NCBI GenBank assembly: GCA_016869285.1
Contig: VGEN01000019.1
Span: forward strand, 1 to 45,056
DNA length: 45,056 nt
DNA from: Alphaproteobacteria bacterium
GTDB taxonomy: Bacteria; Pseudomonadota; Alphaproteobacteria; SHVZ01
Reading direction: 5' to 3'
The notes beneath the pieces are model-generated. The model was not told where the DNA came from. It did not search any database and saw only the letters and a program-made list of their open reading frames with translations. The stretch's first letter is position 1, and each line of letters opens with the position of its first letter. Positions 8,533 to 17,282 of this stretch are shown one piece after another. A program made the position numbers and the translations under genes.

Positions 8533-10584
8533 ATGCCTCCAAGCAAAATCGCTCGGACGCTGTTGATCGCTTTCGGAGGGCTGCTCTTTTCGCAGTCTCT
8601 GCATGCGCTCGAATCGAATCTCGCAACCGGCGAGTTCGGTACGGCGCGGCTCGTCAGCGCCGTGACGGCGACCGGAGACCTCGAGCGCATTCCCTTGGGA
8701 TTGCACCTGACTCTTCCCGAAGGATGGAAGACCTATTGGCGCTCGCCGGGAGATGCCGGCCTGCCGACGCGCGTCGAGTGGAACGGTTCGAGCAATCTCG
8801 CCGATGCGGAAATCCGCTGGCCGATACCGGAGCGCTTCAGCCTGCTCGGTTTCGAGACCTTCGGCTATGAGCATGAAGTCGTCCTGCCGATTAATGCCCG
8901 CCCTTTGAAGGTAGGCGACGCAGTCTCGCTGATCGCGACGGCCGACTACGCTGTCTGCAAGGAGATTTGCGTCCCGATCAATGCCGAGCTGAAGCTCCAT
9001 CTTCCGGCGGGGCCGGCGAAGCCGAGCGCCTTCGCTCACCTGATCGACCGCTTCAATGTCCGCGTTCCTTCGGCGGCGACGGCGAGCGGGCTCGCGATCG
9101 AGGAGGCGACGGCGGGCGGCAGCGGCACCGCGGCCCGGCTGATCGTGACGGCGCGCTCGGACAGGCCCTTCACCAAGCCCGACCTCCTCATCGAAGCACC
9201 TGGCGGCCATGGTTTCGGCAAGCCACGGGTCGAGAGATATGACGGTGGTCACACCCTCCGCTTCGTCGTGCCGGCCTTTCCGCCGAACAACGAGGTGCTT
9301 GCGGGCACGCCGCTGACTCTCACCCTGACCGACGGCGATCGCGCTGCGGAGGTTGCGGTGACTCCGGCGGCCGGCACCGGCGGCTCGCGCAGCAACGAGC
9401 TCATCCTCGCGCTGCTGGCCGCCCTCCTCGGCGGACTCATCCTGAACCTGATGCCCTGCGTGCTTCCGGTGCTGTCGATCAAGCTCTTGAGCGTCGTCAG
9501 CCACGGCGGCGCCGAGCGAAAGGCGACGCGACGCGCCTTCCTGGCATCCTCCGCCGGCATCCTTGCTTCCTTTGTCCTGCTCGCCTCGGCCGCGATCGCG
9601 GTCAAGGCCGCCGGTGCCACCGTTGGCTGGGGCATGCAGTTCCAGGAGCCGATCTTCCTCGTCTTCATGATTGTGGTGGTGACGCTGTTCGCCGCCAATC
9701 TCTGGGGCCTGTTCGAGATTACGCTTCCGGCTGGCCTCGGCGGCGTTCTCGGAAACGCGCCGTCTCGGGGCCTGACCGGCCACTTCCTCACCGGCGCGCT
9801 GGCAACCTTGCTGGCCACGCCCTGCTCGGCGCCTTTCCTCGGCACCGCGATCGCCTTTGCGCTGTCGCGCGGTGCCGGCGAGATCTACGCGATCTTCGCT
9901 GCGCTCGGCCTGGGCCTTGCCCTTCCCTATCTGGCGGTCGCGACGTTTCCCGCGCTGGCGACGGGCTTGCCGCGGCCCGGCCCATGGATGGCGACGCTCA
10001 GGCGGCTTCTCGCGCTCGCTCTCGCCGCCACGGCGCTCTGGCTTCTCTGGGTGCTGGCTTCCGCCAGCGGCAGGACAGCGGCGCTCGGCGTCGGTTCCAC
10101 GATGGCGGCTGCGGTCGCGGCGCTCGTCTTCCTACCGCGCGCACGCGTCGCGGTCGCCGGCCTCATCGTCTTCGCCTTCGTCATGCCGGCGGCGTTCGGC
10201 ACCTCGGCTACGCCTGAGACGCGCGACGATGCCGCGTTCTGGCGAGCTTTCGATCGCCAGGCGATTCCGCGGCTGGTCGCCGAAGGAAAGACGGTCTTCG
10301 TCGACGTCACGGCCGATTGGTGCCTCACCTGCCAAGTCAACAAGCGCCTGGTCGTCGGCAGCGAATCCATCGCGACACGGCTCAAGACGCCCGATGTCGT
10401 TGCCCTCCGCGCCGACTGGACGCGGCCCGACCCGGCGATCGCCGAGTATCTGGCGAGCCATGGGCGCTACGGCATCCCGTTCAACGTCGTCTACGGGCCG
10501 TCGCGCCCCGATGGCGTCGTGCTGCCGGAGCTGCTGACGGTCAGCGCGGTGCTGGAGGCTCTGGACGACGCGAAGAAGCGCTAG
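8533..10584 (+). CDS. DsbD/ScsB-like protein-disulfide reductase
   Basis: Membrane electron-transfer protein of 683 residues that should carry reducing power from cytoplasmic thioredoxin to periplasmic thiol proteins. Seen in order: a signal peptide (about 1-25), a periplasmic beta-rich N-terminal domain with a cysteine pair (Cys142 and Cys146, AVCKEIC), a multi-helix DsbD core with Cys309 (LMPCVLP) and Cys431 (TPCSAP), and a C-terminal thioredoxin-like domain with Cys597 and Cys600 (WCLTC). The long N-terminal domain favours the ScsB branch over classical DsbD. Likely uses are copper tolerance or cytochrome/oxidase thiol reduction, which would fit the oxidase cluster nearby, but that link is inference. 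It ends convergent with, and overlapping by 4 bases, the GNAT gene. Confidence 0.9.
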   Translation: MPPSKIARTLLIAFGGLLFSQSLHALESNLATGEFGTARLVSAVTATGDLERIPLGLHLTLPEGWKTYWRSPGDAGLPTRVEWNGSSNLADAEIRWPIPERFSLLGFETFGYEHEVVLPINARPLKVGDAVSLIATADYAVCKEICVPINAELKLHLPAGPAKPSAFAHLIDRFNVRVPSAATASGLAIEEATAGGSGTAARLIVTARSDRPFTKPDLLIEAPGGHGFGKPRVERYDGGHTLRFVVPAFPPNNEVLAGTPLTLTLTDGDRAAEVAVTPAAGTGGSRSNELILALLAALLGGLILNLMPCVLPVLSIKLLSVVSHGGAERKATRRAFLASSAGILASFVLLASAAIAVKAAGATVGWGMQFQEPIFLVFMIVVVTLFAANLWGLFEITLPAGLGGVLGNAPSRGLTGHFLTGALATLLATPCSAPFLGTAIAFALSRGAGEIYAIFAALGLGLALPYLAVATFPALATGLPRPGPWMATLRRLLALALAATALWLLWVLASASGRTAALGVGSTMAAAVAALVFLPRARVAVAGLIVFAFVMPAAFGTSATPETRDDAAFWRAFDRQAIPRLVAEGKTVFVDVTADWCLTCQVNKRLVVGSESIATRLKTPDVVALRADWTRPDPAIAEYLASHGRYGIPFNVVYGPSRPDGVVLPELLTVSAVLEALDDAKKR

Positions 10585-11171
10585 GCTTCCGTCCGCACTT
10601 GCACATCGTCGCGCAGATAGCCGAACAGCACATGGTCCTGCCATTCGCCGTTGATGCGGAGATAGCGGCGAGCGACGCCCTCCTCCCGGAAGCCGCAGCG
10701 CTTGAGCACCGAGCGGCTCGCCGCATTGTGCGGCAGGCATGCCGCCTCGAGCCGATGCAGGCCGATATGCTCGAAGGCGAAGGTCGTGGCGCAGCAAACC
10801 GCCTCGGTCATGTAGCCGCGGCGCGCGAAGGGCCTGCCGATCCAGTACCCCAGGCTCGCCATCTGAGCGACGCCGCGGCGGACATTGTTGAGGTTGATGC
10901 CGCCTATCAGCACGTTGTCGGCACGGCGGAAGATGAAGAAGCAATAAGCGGCGTCGCGCTTCCACTCTTCGGACTGGCGGTCGAGACGGCGGCGGAAGGC
11001 GGCGCGGGTCAGCGCGTCCGACGGCCAGGTCGGCTCCCACGGCACCAGGAACTCGCGGCTCGCGGTCCTGACCTCGGCCCAATGGCGCCAGTCACGACGG
11101 ATCGGCGGACGCAGATAGATGCGAGGCCCCTCGACCCTCGGTTCATCGCGTTCCAGCAGGAAGAAAGCCAT
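10581..11171 (-). CDS. GNAT-family N-acetyltransferase, RimJ/RimL type
   Basis: Acetyltransferase of 196 residues. It shows the GNAT order of an N-terminal strand-helix part, LIGGINL and an acetyl-CoA loop region (GYWIGRPFARRGYMTEA), followed by LHRLEAACLPHNAASRSVLKRCGF, the typical RimJ/RimL C-terminal motif, here quoted only in part: LPHNAASRSVL. These enzymes acetylate N-terminal residues of ribosomal proteins or other amines. The ATG at 11171 is preceded by AGGAG at 7 bases; a TTG at 11189 overlapping the upstream stop is an alternative. It is the third gene of a thrC - M16 protease - GNAT run, an order I recognise as common in alphaproteobacteria. Confidence 0.88.
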   Translation of the reverse strand: MAFFLLERDEPRVEGPRIYLRPPIRRDWRHWAEVRTASREFLVPWEPTWPSDALTRAAFRRRLDRQSEEWKRDAAYCFFIFRRADNVLIGGINLNNVRRGVAQMASLGYWIGRPFARRGYMTEAVCCATTFAFEHIGLHRLEAACLPHNAASRSVLKRCGFREEGVARRYLRINGEWQDHVLFGYLRDDVQVRTEA

Positions 11172-11185
11172 CCCCGCACTCCTGC

Positions 11186-12445
11186 TCAAGCGGCGAAGCG
11201 GAGCGCCAGGCGCTCATAGGATTCGAGAGCGTCGAGCGGACCCACCGCCGCCACCGTCGGCTTGCCGGCGCGCAGCCGTGCCGCGACCCGACGGATCGCC
11301 GCCGGGTCGACCGCGTCTATCTTGGCGACAGTCTCGGCGACCGGGATCGGCCGACCGAAGATCAGCATCTGGTTAGCCAGCGTCTCGGCGCGGTTGCCGG
11401 TCGACTCCCTGGACATCAGCATGCCGGCCTTGAGCTGGGCCTTGGCACGCTTGAGCTCGGTCTCGGTCAGCGTATCGGCAACCTTCGCCAGCTCCTCGGC
11501 CAGCACCGGCACCAGCTCGGTCACCTGATCGGGCGAGGTTCCCGCGTAGATGCCGAAGACGCCGCCGTCGAGAAAGGCCGAGCCGAAGGAGTAGATCGAA
11601 TAGGCCAGGCCGCGCTTCTCGCGCACCTCCTGGAAAAGACGCGAGGCGGAGCCGCCGCCGAACAGGGTGGAGAAGACCTGGAGCGCGTGGTGGTCCGGGT
11701 CGTGGTAGCCGACGCTTGGGAAGCCGACGACGACATGCGCCTGCTCGAGGTCGCGCTCGTCGCGTCGCTCGCCGCCGGCATATCCAGCAGGTTCCGGCTT
11801 CTTCCGCTCCGAGGGCCTGAGCGAGACAAAGTGCTTGTCGACGAGCTCGACCAGCGCGTCATGCTCGATCTTGCCGGCGGCCGAGATCAGCATCGTGCCG
11901 ATCCCATAGTGGTCCAGCATGTAGCCTTTGATCTCATCGCGCTTGAGCGCGCTCACGATCTCGGTCGAGCCCAGGATCGGCCGTCCCAGCGCTTGGGCGG
12001 GAAACGCCGCCGCCTGGAAATGATCGAAGATGATGTCGTCGGGCGTGTCCTCGGCCTGGCCGATCTCCTGGAGGATCACCTGGCGCTCACGCTCGAGCTC
12101 GACCGGATCGAAGGTCGAGTGCTGCAGGATATCGGCGAGAATGTCGATCGCCAGCGGCACGTCGGCCGCCAGCACACGGGCGTAGTAGGCGGTCTGCTCG
12201 CGGCCCGTATAGGCGTTGAGGTATCCGCCCACCGCCTCGATCTCCTCGGCGATCGCCTGGGCCGAGCGCCGCTCGGTTCCCTTGAAGGCCATGTGCTCGA
12301 GCATGTGCGCGACGCCGTTAACGCGCGCCGGCTCGTGCCGGGCGCCGACGCCGATCCAGGCGCCGACCGAAACCGACTCGACCTGGCTGATCGTGTCGGT
12401 CGCAACCTTGAGACCGCTCGGCAACGTGGTGACGCGGATTGGCAT
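11186..12445 (-). CDS. M16-family zinc metallopeptidase (mitochondrial-processing-peptidase beta-like)
   Basis: Peptidase of 419 residues with the inverted zinc motif HxxEH at His47-Glu50-His51 (HMLEHMAF), the downstream EEIEAVGG glutamate region, and the C-terminal M16 half containing GGGSASRLFQEVREKRGL. No signal peptide is seen. This is the soluble bacterial relative of the mitochondrial processing peptidase beta subunit; physiological substrates are not well known. It follows thrC by 9 bases and precedes the GNAT gene by 14 bases on the same strand, so one transcript is likely. Both halves of the fold are intact, so it should be an active, homodimer-type enzyme. Confidence 0.93.
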   Translation of the reverse strand: MPIRVTTLPSGLKVATDTISQVESVSVGAWIGVGARHEPARVNGVAHMLEHMAFKGTERRSAQAIAEEIEAVGGYLNAYTGREQTAYYARVLAADVPLAIDILADILQHSTFDPVELERERQVILQEIGQAEDTPDDIIFDHFQAAAFPAQALGRPILGSTEIVSALKRDEIKGYMLDHYGIGTMLISAAGKIEHDALVELVDKHFVSLRPSERKKPEPAGYAGGERRDERDLEQAHVVVGFPSVGYHDPDHHALQVFSTLFGGGSASRLFQEVREKRGLAYSIYSFGSAFLDGGVFGIYAGTSPDQVTELVPVLAEELAKVADTLTETELKRAKAQLKAGMLMSRESTGNRAETLANQMLIFGRPIPVAETVAKIDAVDPAAIRRVAARLRAGKPTVAAVGPLDALESYERLALRFAA

Positions 12446-12454
12446 GCACCGATC

Positions 12455-13849
12455 CTAGCGCCGGACCCGGCCGGCGATGAAGGATTTCACCGTCTTCTGA
12501 TCGTTGGGCAGATCCTGCACTCGCTCCTTCGCCGTCATCATGCCTTGGAGCCGATCGGGCGGCTTCGGGCGGACGCCGACGGCGCGTTCGATCGCCTCGC
12601 CAAACTTGGCTGGATGCGCCGTCGCCAGAGAAATGACCGGGACGGCAGGATCGAAGCGGCTCCGCGCTGCAGCCGCGATGCCGATCGCCGTATGCGGGTC
12701 CACCAGCTCGCCGCTCTCGCGGTGGACACGGCGGATCACCTCGAGGGTGCCGGTGTCATCCAGCCGATGCGCCTCGAAGAGACCGCGGATACGGCCCATC
12801 GCCTCGTCGTCGAGACGGAAGCGGCCATCCTTGCGGAAGCGGGTCAGGAGCTCGGTGACGCGCGCGCCGTCGCGTCCGACGACCTCGAACAACAGGCGCT
12901 CGAAATTGCTCGACACCTGGATGTCCATGCTCGGCGAGTAGGTCGGCACGACCGGCTCCATCTTCATCTCGCCCGAGGCGAGGAACCGGGTCAGGATGTC
13001 GTTCGAGTTCGAGCCGAGGATCAGTCGCTCGATCGGAAAGCCCATGCGCTTGGCGCCATAGGCGGCGAAGACGTTACCGAAATTGCCTGTCGGTACGGCA
13101 AACGCGATGCGCTTGTCCGGGGCGCCGAGCGCTACCGAGGCAACGGCGTAATAGGCGATCTGGACCGCGATACGCACCCAGTTGATCGAGTTGACAGCCG
13201 AAAGCTTGTGCTCGTCGCGGAAGCCGGTATCGTTGAACATGGCCTTCACCATGTCCTGGCAATCGTCGAAGGTGCCGTCGAGCGCGATGCAGTGCACGTT
13301 TGGCGCGTCGACCGTCGTCATCTGGCGGCGCTGCACCTCTGACACCCGGCCCCTCGGGAACAGGACGAAGACATCGACCGAGGTACGGTCGCGCAGCGCC
13401 TCGATCGCTGCCGAGCCTGTGTCGCCCGAGGTGGCGCCGACGATGGTGACTCGCTGATTGCGGCGCGCGAGCGCGCGGTCGAACAGGCGCCCGACCGCCT
13501 GGAGCGCGTAGTCCTTGAAGGCAAGCGTCGGTCCGTGGAAGAGCTCGAGCAGCCAGTGACGGGGGCCGATCTGCTTCAGCGGTGCCACAGCGGCGTGGCC
13601 GAAGCTGCGATAGGCATCGGCAAGCAGCGTCTCAAGCTCGTCCCGGCTCATCGCGCCGCCGGCATAGGGGGCCAGGACGCGCGCTGCCGCCTCGGCATAG
13701 GGCCTTCCGGCGAGGCCGCGGATCTCGACCGCCGACAGCGTCGGCCAAGCTTCGGGCAGATAGAGGCCGCCATCGCGAGCGAGGCCGGTCAACAGGACGT
13801 CCTCGAAGCCGAGGACGGGTGCCTGGCCGCGGGTCGAGACGTAGCGCAC
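12455..13849 (-). CDS. thrC: threonine synthase
   Basis: PLP enzyme that makes threonine from O-phosphohomoserine. Its 464 residues match the class that includes the E. coli type. The N-terminus MRYVSTRG is typical, the Schiff-base lysine is Lys112 (LAFKDYALQ), and the phosphate/PLP loop GATSGDTGSAA follows. The start codon is GTG at 13849; no earlier in-frame start makes sense. It heads the minus-strand run with the M16 protease and GNAT genes and is divergent from the PAS-domain gene across 170 bases. asd, which feeds the same pathway, lies at 6726-7733. Confidence 0.96.
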   Translation of the reverse strand: MRYVSTRGQAPVLGFEDVLLTGLARDGGLYLPEAWPTLSAVEIRGLAGRPYAEAAARVLAPYAGGAMSRDELETLLADAYRSFGHAAVAPLKQIGPRHWLLELFHGPTLAFKDYALQAVGRLFDRALARRNQRVTIVGATSGDTGSAAIEALRDRTSVDVFVLFPRGRVSEVQRRQMTTVDAPNVHCIALDGTFDDCQDMVKAMFNDTGFRDEHKLSAVNSINWVRIAVQIAYYAVASVALGAPDKRIAFAVPTGNFGNVFAAYGAKRMGFPIERLILGSNSNDILTRFLASGEMKMEPVVPTYSPSMDIQVSSNFERLLFEVVGRDGARVTELLTRFRKDGRFRLDDEAMGRIRGLFEAHRLDDTGTLEVIRRVHRESGELVDPHTAIGIAAAARSRFDPAVPVISLATAHPAKFGEAIERAVGVRPKPPDRLQGMMTAKERVQDLPNDQKTVKSFIAGRVRR

Positions 13850-14019
13850 GGAGAATGGTCCCTAAGGTGTGGGGCCGGACGCTACTAGCCCGACCGAACG
13901 CCGGCAAGAACACAGGAAGATGGTATTGCGTGAGGAACTCTACCACCCGTGCTCTCCCCTCGCGTAGGCTGGCGCCCTCAGGCGGCCGAGGAGCTGATGA
14001 GTTCGTCCGGACGACAGCG

Positions 14020-14559
14020 ATGAGCGCGGATTCTGCAGTCCCCCGCGAGCAGGACGCGGTCGACGACGCCCTTCGTCGCATCCAGGCGTCCGGTTGTCAT
14101 CCGCGGATGGCCGAGCTTGCCAGGCATTGGCAGAGCCTGCGGCCGCCGGGCCCGGCGCGCACCTCCCTGCTTCCCGGTCGGCCTCACCTAGACCCGGCGG
14201 CGATACCCCGCCTGATGCCGTCGATCTTCTTCGCCGATGTCGAGCGCGATCCGCGATTGCGCTTTCGTATCCGCCTCATCGGCACGCGCCTGGCCCGGCT
14301 CTTCGCCCGCGACCCCACCCGGCGCTATGCCGACGAGATTATGCCCGGTATCGACGAGAGCCCGCTCGGCACGGCGCTGCGCGCGGTCGTCGACGGAGGT
14401 CTTCCCGACCACGGCGGCGGCCCGGTCACGCTGATCCCGGGCAAGGAGCACCTCAAGATCGAACGCCTGCTGCTGCCGTTGGCCGATGACGGCAGCAGCG
14501 TCGACATGGTGCTCGGCATGGTGATCCTCTCCTACGACAACGGCCGCGAGCTGACGTAA
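14020..14559 (+). CDS. PAS_5-type domain protein (DUF1330-unrelated, alphaproteobacterial PAS family)
   Basis: Protein of 179 residues. The middle carries the pattern of the PAS_5 family: HWQSLRPPG near residue 36, then LDPAAIPRLMPSIFFADVE and FRIRLIGTRLARLF, and a late LLLPLADDGSSVDMVLGM strand pair. This family is abundant in alphaproteobacteria, usually as single-domain proteins of unknown sensory role. The start at 14020 has no clear ribosome-binding site, so it is uncertain; the frame is open upstream to 13582, but that part is arginine-rich and opposite thrC. It is divergent from thrC and convergent with the M32 carboxypeptidase, separated from it by a hairpin. Confidence 0.75.
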   Translation: MSADSAVPREQDAVDDALRRIQASGCHPRMAELARHWQSLRPPGPARTSLLPGRPHLDPAAIPRLMPSIFFADVERDPRLRFRIRLIGTRLARLFARDPTRRYADEIMPGIDESPLGTALRAVVDGGLPDHGGGPVTLIPGKEHLKIERLLLPLADDGSSVDMVLGMVILSYDNGRELT

Positions 14560-14586
14560 AGCGAGCCAGCTCTCTGCGAAGCGTCT

Positions 14587-14629
14587 TCTTGCTCCCCCTC
14601 CCGCGCTTCGCACTGGAGAGGGAGCAAGA
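14587..14629. terminator. hairpin between convergent genes, likely bidirectional terminator
   Basis: Arms TCTTGCTCCC (14587-14596) and GGGAGCAAGA (14620-14629) are perfectly complementary over 10 bases; after one mismatch CTC/GAG can extend the stem. It lies between the stop of the PAS gene and the stop of the M32 carboxypeptidase gene. No strong T-run follows on either strand, so Rho-independent function is only probable. Confidence 0.5.
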
Positions 14630-14633
14630 GCCG

Positions 14634-16121
14634 CTATGCGAGATACCGCGCCTTCAGATGCGCCTTGAACACGGCCGGATCGAGCGGGCGGCCGGTCGCC
14701 CGCGTCAGCAGCTCGTCGGTCGAGAGCTTCGAGCCGAGGCCATGGACGTTGCCGCGGAGCCAGGCCATCAGCGGCGCGAAATCGCCCCTGGCGATCGAGG
14801 GCAGGATCGAGGCGTCGGTGCGCTTGGCCGAATCGAAGAGCTGTGCCGCGGTCATCGCCCCCAGCGAATAGGTCGGGAAGTAGCCGAAGATGCCGTCCGG
14901 CCAATGGATGTCCTGAAGGCAGCCGCGGCGGTCGTCGGGCGGGACGATGCCGAGCAGCCCTTTCAGCTCCTCAGCCCAGGCGGCCGGCACCTCCTCCAGC
15001 GCGAGGTCGCCGGCGATCAGCTTCTTCTCGAGCCGGTAGCGCAGGATGACATGGGCCGGATATGTCACCTCGTCGGCCTCGACGCGGATGAAGCTACGCG
15101 CGACGCGCGAGTAGAGGCGGCGGAGACTGTCGGCCTCCCAGGCGGGACCCGAGCCGCCGAAGGTCTCGCGCATCAAGGGGGCGGCGAAGGCCATGAATTC
15201 CGGTCCGCGGCAGACCTGCATCTCGATCAGCAGCGACTGGCTCTCATGCACGCTCATGCCGCGCGCCTCGCCGACCGGCTGCCAGCGCCAACGCTCGGGA
15301 AGCTGGCGTTCGTACATCGCATGCCCGGTCTCGTGCAGCACGCCCATCAGGCTCTGGGTGAAGTCGTCCTCGGTGTAGCGCGTGGTGATGCGGACATCGT
15401 CCGGGACACCGCCGCAGAAGGGATGCGCGCTGACATCGAGACGGCCGTGGTTGAAGTCGAAGCCGATGAGCTTCATCAGGCATTCGCCGAGCGCCTTCTG
15501 CTTCTCGATCGGGAATGGCCCCTTCGGCCGGATCGGCTCCGCCCGGTTCGCCTGATGCGTCAGCACCCGGTCGAGGAAACCGGGAAGGAAGGCGGCGTAG
15601 TCGTCGAAGATCGCGTCGATCCGCTCGGTCCGTCCTCCCGGCTCGAACTCCTCCATCAAAGCCTGATAGGGAGGGACGCCGAGCGCGGCGGACTTGACCG
15701 TCGCCTTCTCACGCGTGAGATCGAGCACCTTCTTGAGATAGGGCAGCAGCGCGGCGAAGTCGGAAGCCGGCCGCGCATTGCGCCACACCATCTCGCACTC
15801 GCCGGTCGCCTTGGTCAGCGCGGCGACGAGACCGGCGGGAATCGCGGTCGCATGGATGCGCGAGCGCTTCATCTCGGCAAGGTTGGCCCGCTGCCAGTCG
15901 TCGAGAGCGTTGTCGCCGCCGGCCTCGTCGATGAGGTCGCCGACCTTGGCGTCGGTCAGCATCTCGTGGCGCAGCACGCGCAGCGTCGCCACGGTCTCGG
16001 AGCGCGCCGCGTTGCTGCCTTCCGGCATCATCGTCTCGCGGTCCCATCCGAGGATCGCGCCGGCGTCGCCGATCAGGCCCATGCGCCTGAAGCGCGCCTC
16101 AAGCTCGGCATAGGCGCTCAC
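14634..16121 (-). CDS. M32-family (Taq-type) metallocarboxypeptidase
   Basis: Zinc carboxypeptidase of 495 residues, the usual length of family M32. The metal site is HETGH at residues 263-267, with the downstream conserved MSVHESQS segment supplying the third ligand (glutamate). Family members release C-terminal amino acids with broad specificity in the cytoplasm. The start is a GTG at 16121 that overlaps the TGA of surf1 (GTGA), so translation is coupled. Being last in the DUF983 - surf1 - M32 run after the oxidase cluster is probably a matter of gene order rather than shared function. Confidence 0.93.
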   Translation of the reverse strand: MSAYAELEARFRRMGLIGDAGAILGWDRETMMPEGSNAARSETVATLRVLRHEMLTDAKVGDLIDEAGGDNALDDWQRANLAEMKRSRIHATAIPAGLVAALTKATGECEMVWRNARPASDFAALLPYLKKVLDLTREKATVKSAALGVPPYQALMEEFEPGGRTERIDAIFDDYAAFLPGFLDRVLTHQANRAEPIRPKGPFPIEKQKALGECLMKLIGFDFNHGRLDVSAHPFCGGVPDDVRITTRYTEDDFTQSLMGVLHETGHAMYERQLPERWRWQPVGEARGMSVHESQSLLIEMQVCRGPEFMAFAAPLMRETFGGSGPAWEADSLRRLYSRVARSFIRVEADEVTYPAHVILRYRLEKKLIAGDLALEEVPAAWAEELKGLLGIVPPDDRRGCLQDIHWPDGIFGYFPTYSLGAMTAAQLFDSAKRTDASILPSIARGDFAPLMAWLRGNVHGLGSKLSTDELLTRATGRPLDPAVFKAHLKARYLA

Positions 16122-16837
16122 GATCGCTTCCCCTCGCGCTCCAGCTTCAGGTGATAAAGGACGTAGATCACGACCAACGCGATCGCCAGCGCGTACCAGG
16201 TGATCGCGTATTGCAGATGGTCGTTCCTGAGCGCCACCTGAATCTCGCCGCCGACCGGGAAACCGCCCGGGATCGGCTGGCGGAGCCCCTCCACCAGATA
16301 GGGCCGCACCGGACCCAGACCCGCCTTCCGCGCCATCGCCTCGACATCGGCGGAGAACCAGAGGTTCTTCTCCGGCTCGTTCTCGGGCGTGAAATAGGTG
16401 CGGAGGTTCGGGCGGCGGACGATGCCCTCGACCGTGGTCGGTCCTTCGATCAGGCTTTGCGGGCGGGTCTTCGGGTCCTTGCGGTCGAGCGGCACCCAGC
16501 CCCGGTCGACGACGACAAGGGCGCCGTCGTCGGTCCGGAACGGCGTCAGGATCGCCCAGCCGCCGCGGCCGTTGAAGGTGCGTCCCGCGAGGAACATCTC
16601 GCTGTCGTTGACGTAGCGCCCGGAGAGCCGCACGCGCCGGTATTCGATGGCCTCGAGCGGTTGCGCGGCCGGCGCCGCCGCCAGCGGATCGGCGGCGACG
16701 CGCTCGGAGAAGGCGCGGATCACCCCCTCCTTCCAGGCGAGCCGCTGCATCTGCCAGGTGCCGAGGCCGAGCAGCATTAGGAAGGCCGGCAAGGAGATCA
16801 GCGTCGGCCAGAAGGTCGGGCGGAAACCACGGATCAT
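16118..16837 (-). CDS. SURF1-family cytochrome oxidase assembly protein
   Basis: Protein of 239 residues with the SURF1 plan: one N-terminal helix (PTLISLPAFLMLLGLGTWQ), a periplasmic domain carrying FNGRGGWAILTPF and VDRGWVP, and one C-terminal helix (about residues 208-228) near YAITWYALA. SURF1 helps insert heme a into oxidase subunit I. The ATG at 16837 overlaps the TGA of the DUF983 gene by 4 bases (ATGA). The open frame continues upstream to 17137, but that part is a shadow of the DUF983 gene. Position directly after the cta genes agrees with its role. Confidence 0.95.
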   Translation of the reverse strand: MIRGFRPTFWPTLISLPAFLMLLGLGTWQMQRLAWKEGVIRAFSERVAADPLAAAPAAQPLEAIEYRRVRLSGRYVNDSEMFLAGRTFNGRGGWAILTPFRTDDGALVVVDRGWVPLDRKDPKTRPQSLIEGPTTVEGIVRRPNLRTYFTPENEPEKNLWFSADVEAMARKAGLGPVRPYLVEGLRQPIPGGFPVGGEIQVALRNDHLQYAITWYALAIALVVIYVLYHLKLEREGKRS

Positions 16838-17199
16838 GGGGTGTCTCCGCCGAGGCCGCGGTGGCGATACTGGAGCGCGACGAGCACGCCTTTGAGCGGC
16901 CGCAGCATCAGGATGGCGAGCGCAAGGATCACCGGGGGCCAGAGCACGGCGTGAAACCACATCGGCGGCTCGAGCCGGGTTTCGGCGAAGAGCGCCATTG
17001 GCACCACGATCGCGCCGAGCAGCAGAATCACGAACACCGCCGGTCCGTCGCCGGCATCGTGCTGGCGAAAGTCGAGACCGCAGAGCTCGCAGGCTTCGCG
17101 CACGCCGAGAACGCCGAGGAGGCGACCCTCGCCGCAACGCGGGCAGCGGCAGCGAAGCCCGGTCGAGACCGGAGACAGCGGCGGATAAGGATCAGGCAT
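16834..17199 (-). CDS. DUF983 zinc-ribbon membrane protein
   Basis: Protein of 121 residues. Two CxxC pairs (CPRC and CELC) form a likely N-terminal zinc ribbon, followed by two hydrophobic helices (about residues 52-72 and 83-100). This is the DUF983 pattern, commonly found beside cytochrome oxidase genes in alphaproteobacteria; its function is not established. It overlaps surf1 by 4 bases. A terminator hairpin lies between it and ctaE upstream, so the DUF983 - surf1 - M32 run may rely on partial readthrough or its own promoter. Confidence 0.9.
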   Translation of the reverse strand: MPDPYPPLSPVSTGLRCRCPRCGEGRLLGVLGVREACELCGLDFRQHDAGDGPAVFVILLLGAIVVPMALFAETRLEPPMWFHAVLWPPVILALAILMLRPLKGVLVALQYRHRGLGGDTP

Positions 17200-17231
17200 G
17201 GCCTCGTGTGCCTGAAGCCCAACACCAAAAC

Positions 17232-17262
17232 AAGAGGGGCCGCGTCGTCCGCGGCCCCTCTT
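17232..17262 (-). terminator. Rho-independent terminator after ctaE
   Basis: Perfect 13-bp stem, AAGAGGGGCCGCG at 17232-17244 and its complement at 17250-17262, with a 5-base loop. Read on the minus strand the stem is followed by TTGTTTTGG, a T-rich tract, so it should end transcripts coming from ctaE, 20 bases after the ctaE stop. Confidence 0.85.
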
Positions 17263-17282
17263 CGCAAGCGCCTAGAGCACGA

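Noticed and set aside
11687..13342. 551-codon plus-strand frame spanning the antisense of the M16 protease and thrC genes
   Set aside because: It crosses two conserved minus-strand genes and the gap between them; a single real gene could not explain both alignments.
14589..16154. 521-codon plus-strand open frame opposite the M32 carboxypeptidase gene
   Set aside because: Same reason: antisense to a gene with an intact HETGH site, with shadow-type composition and no recognisable domain.
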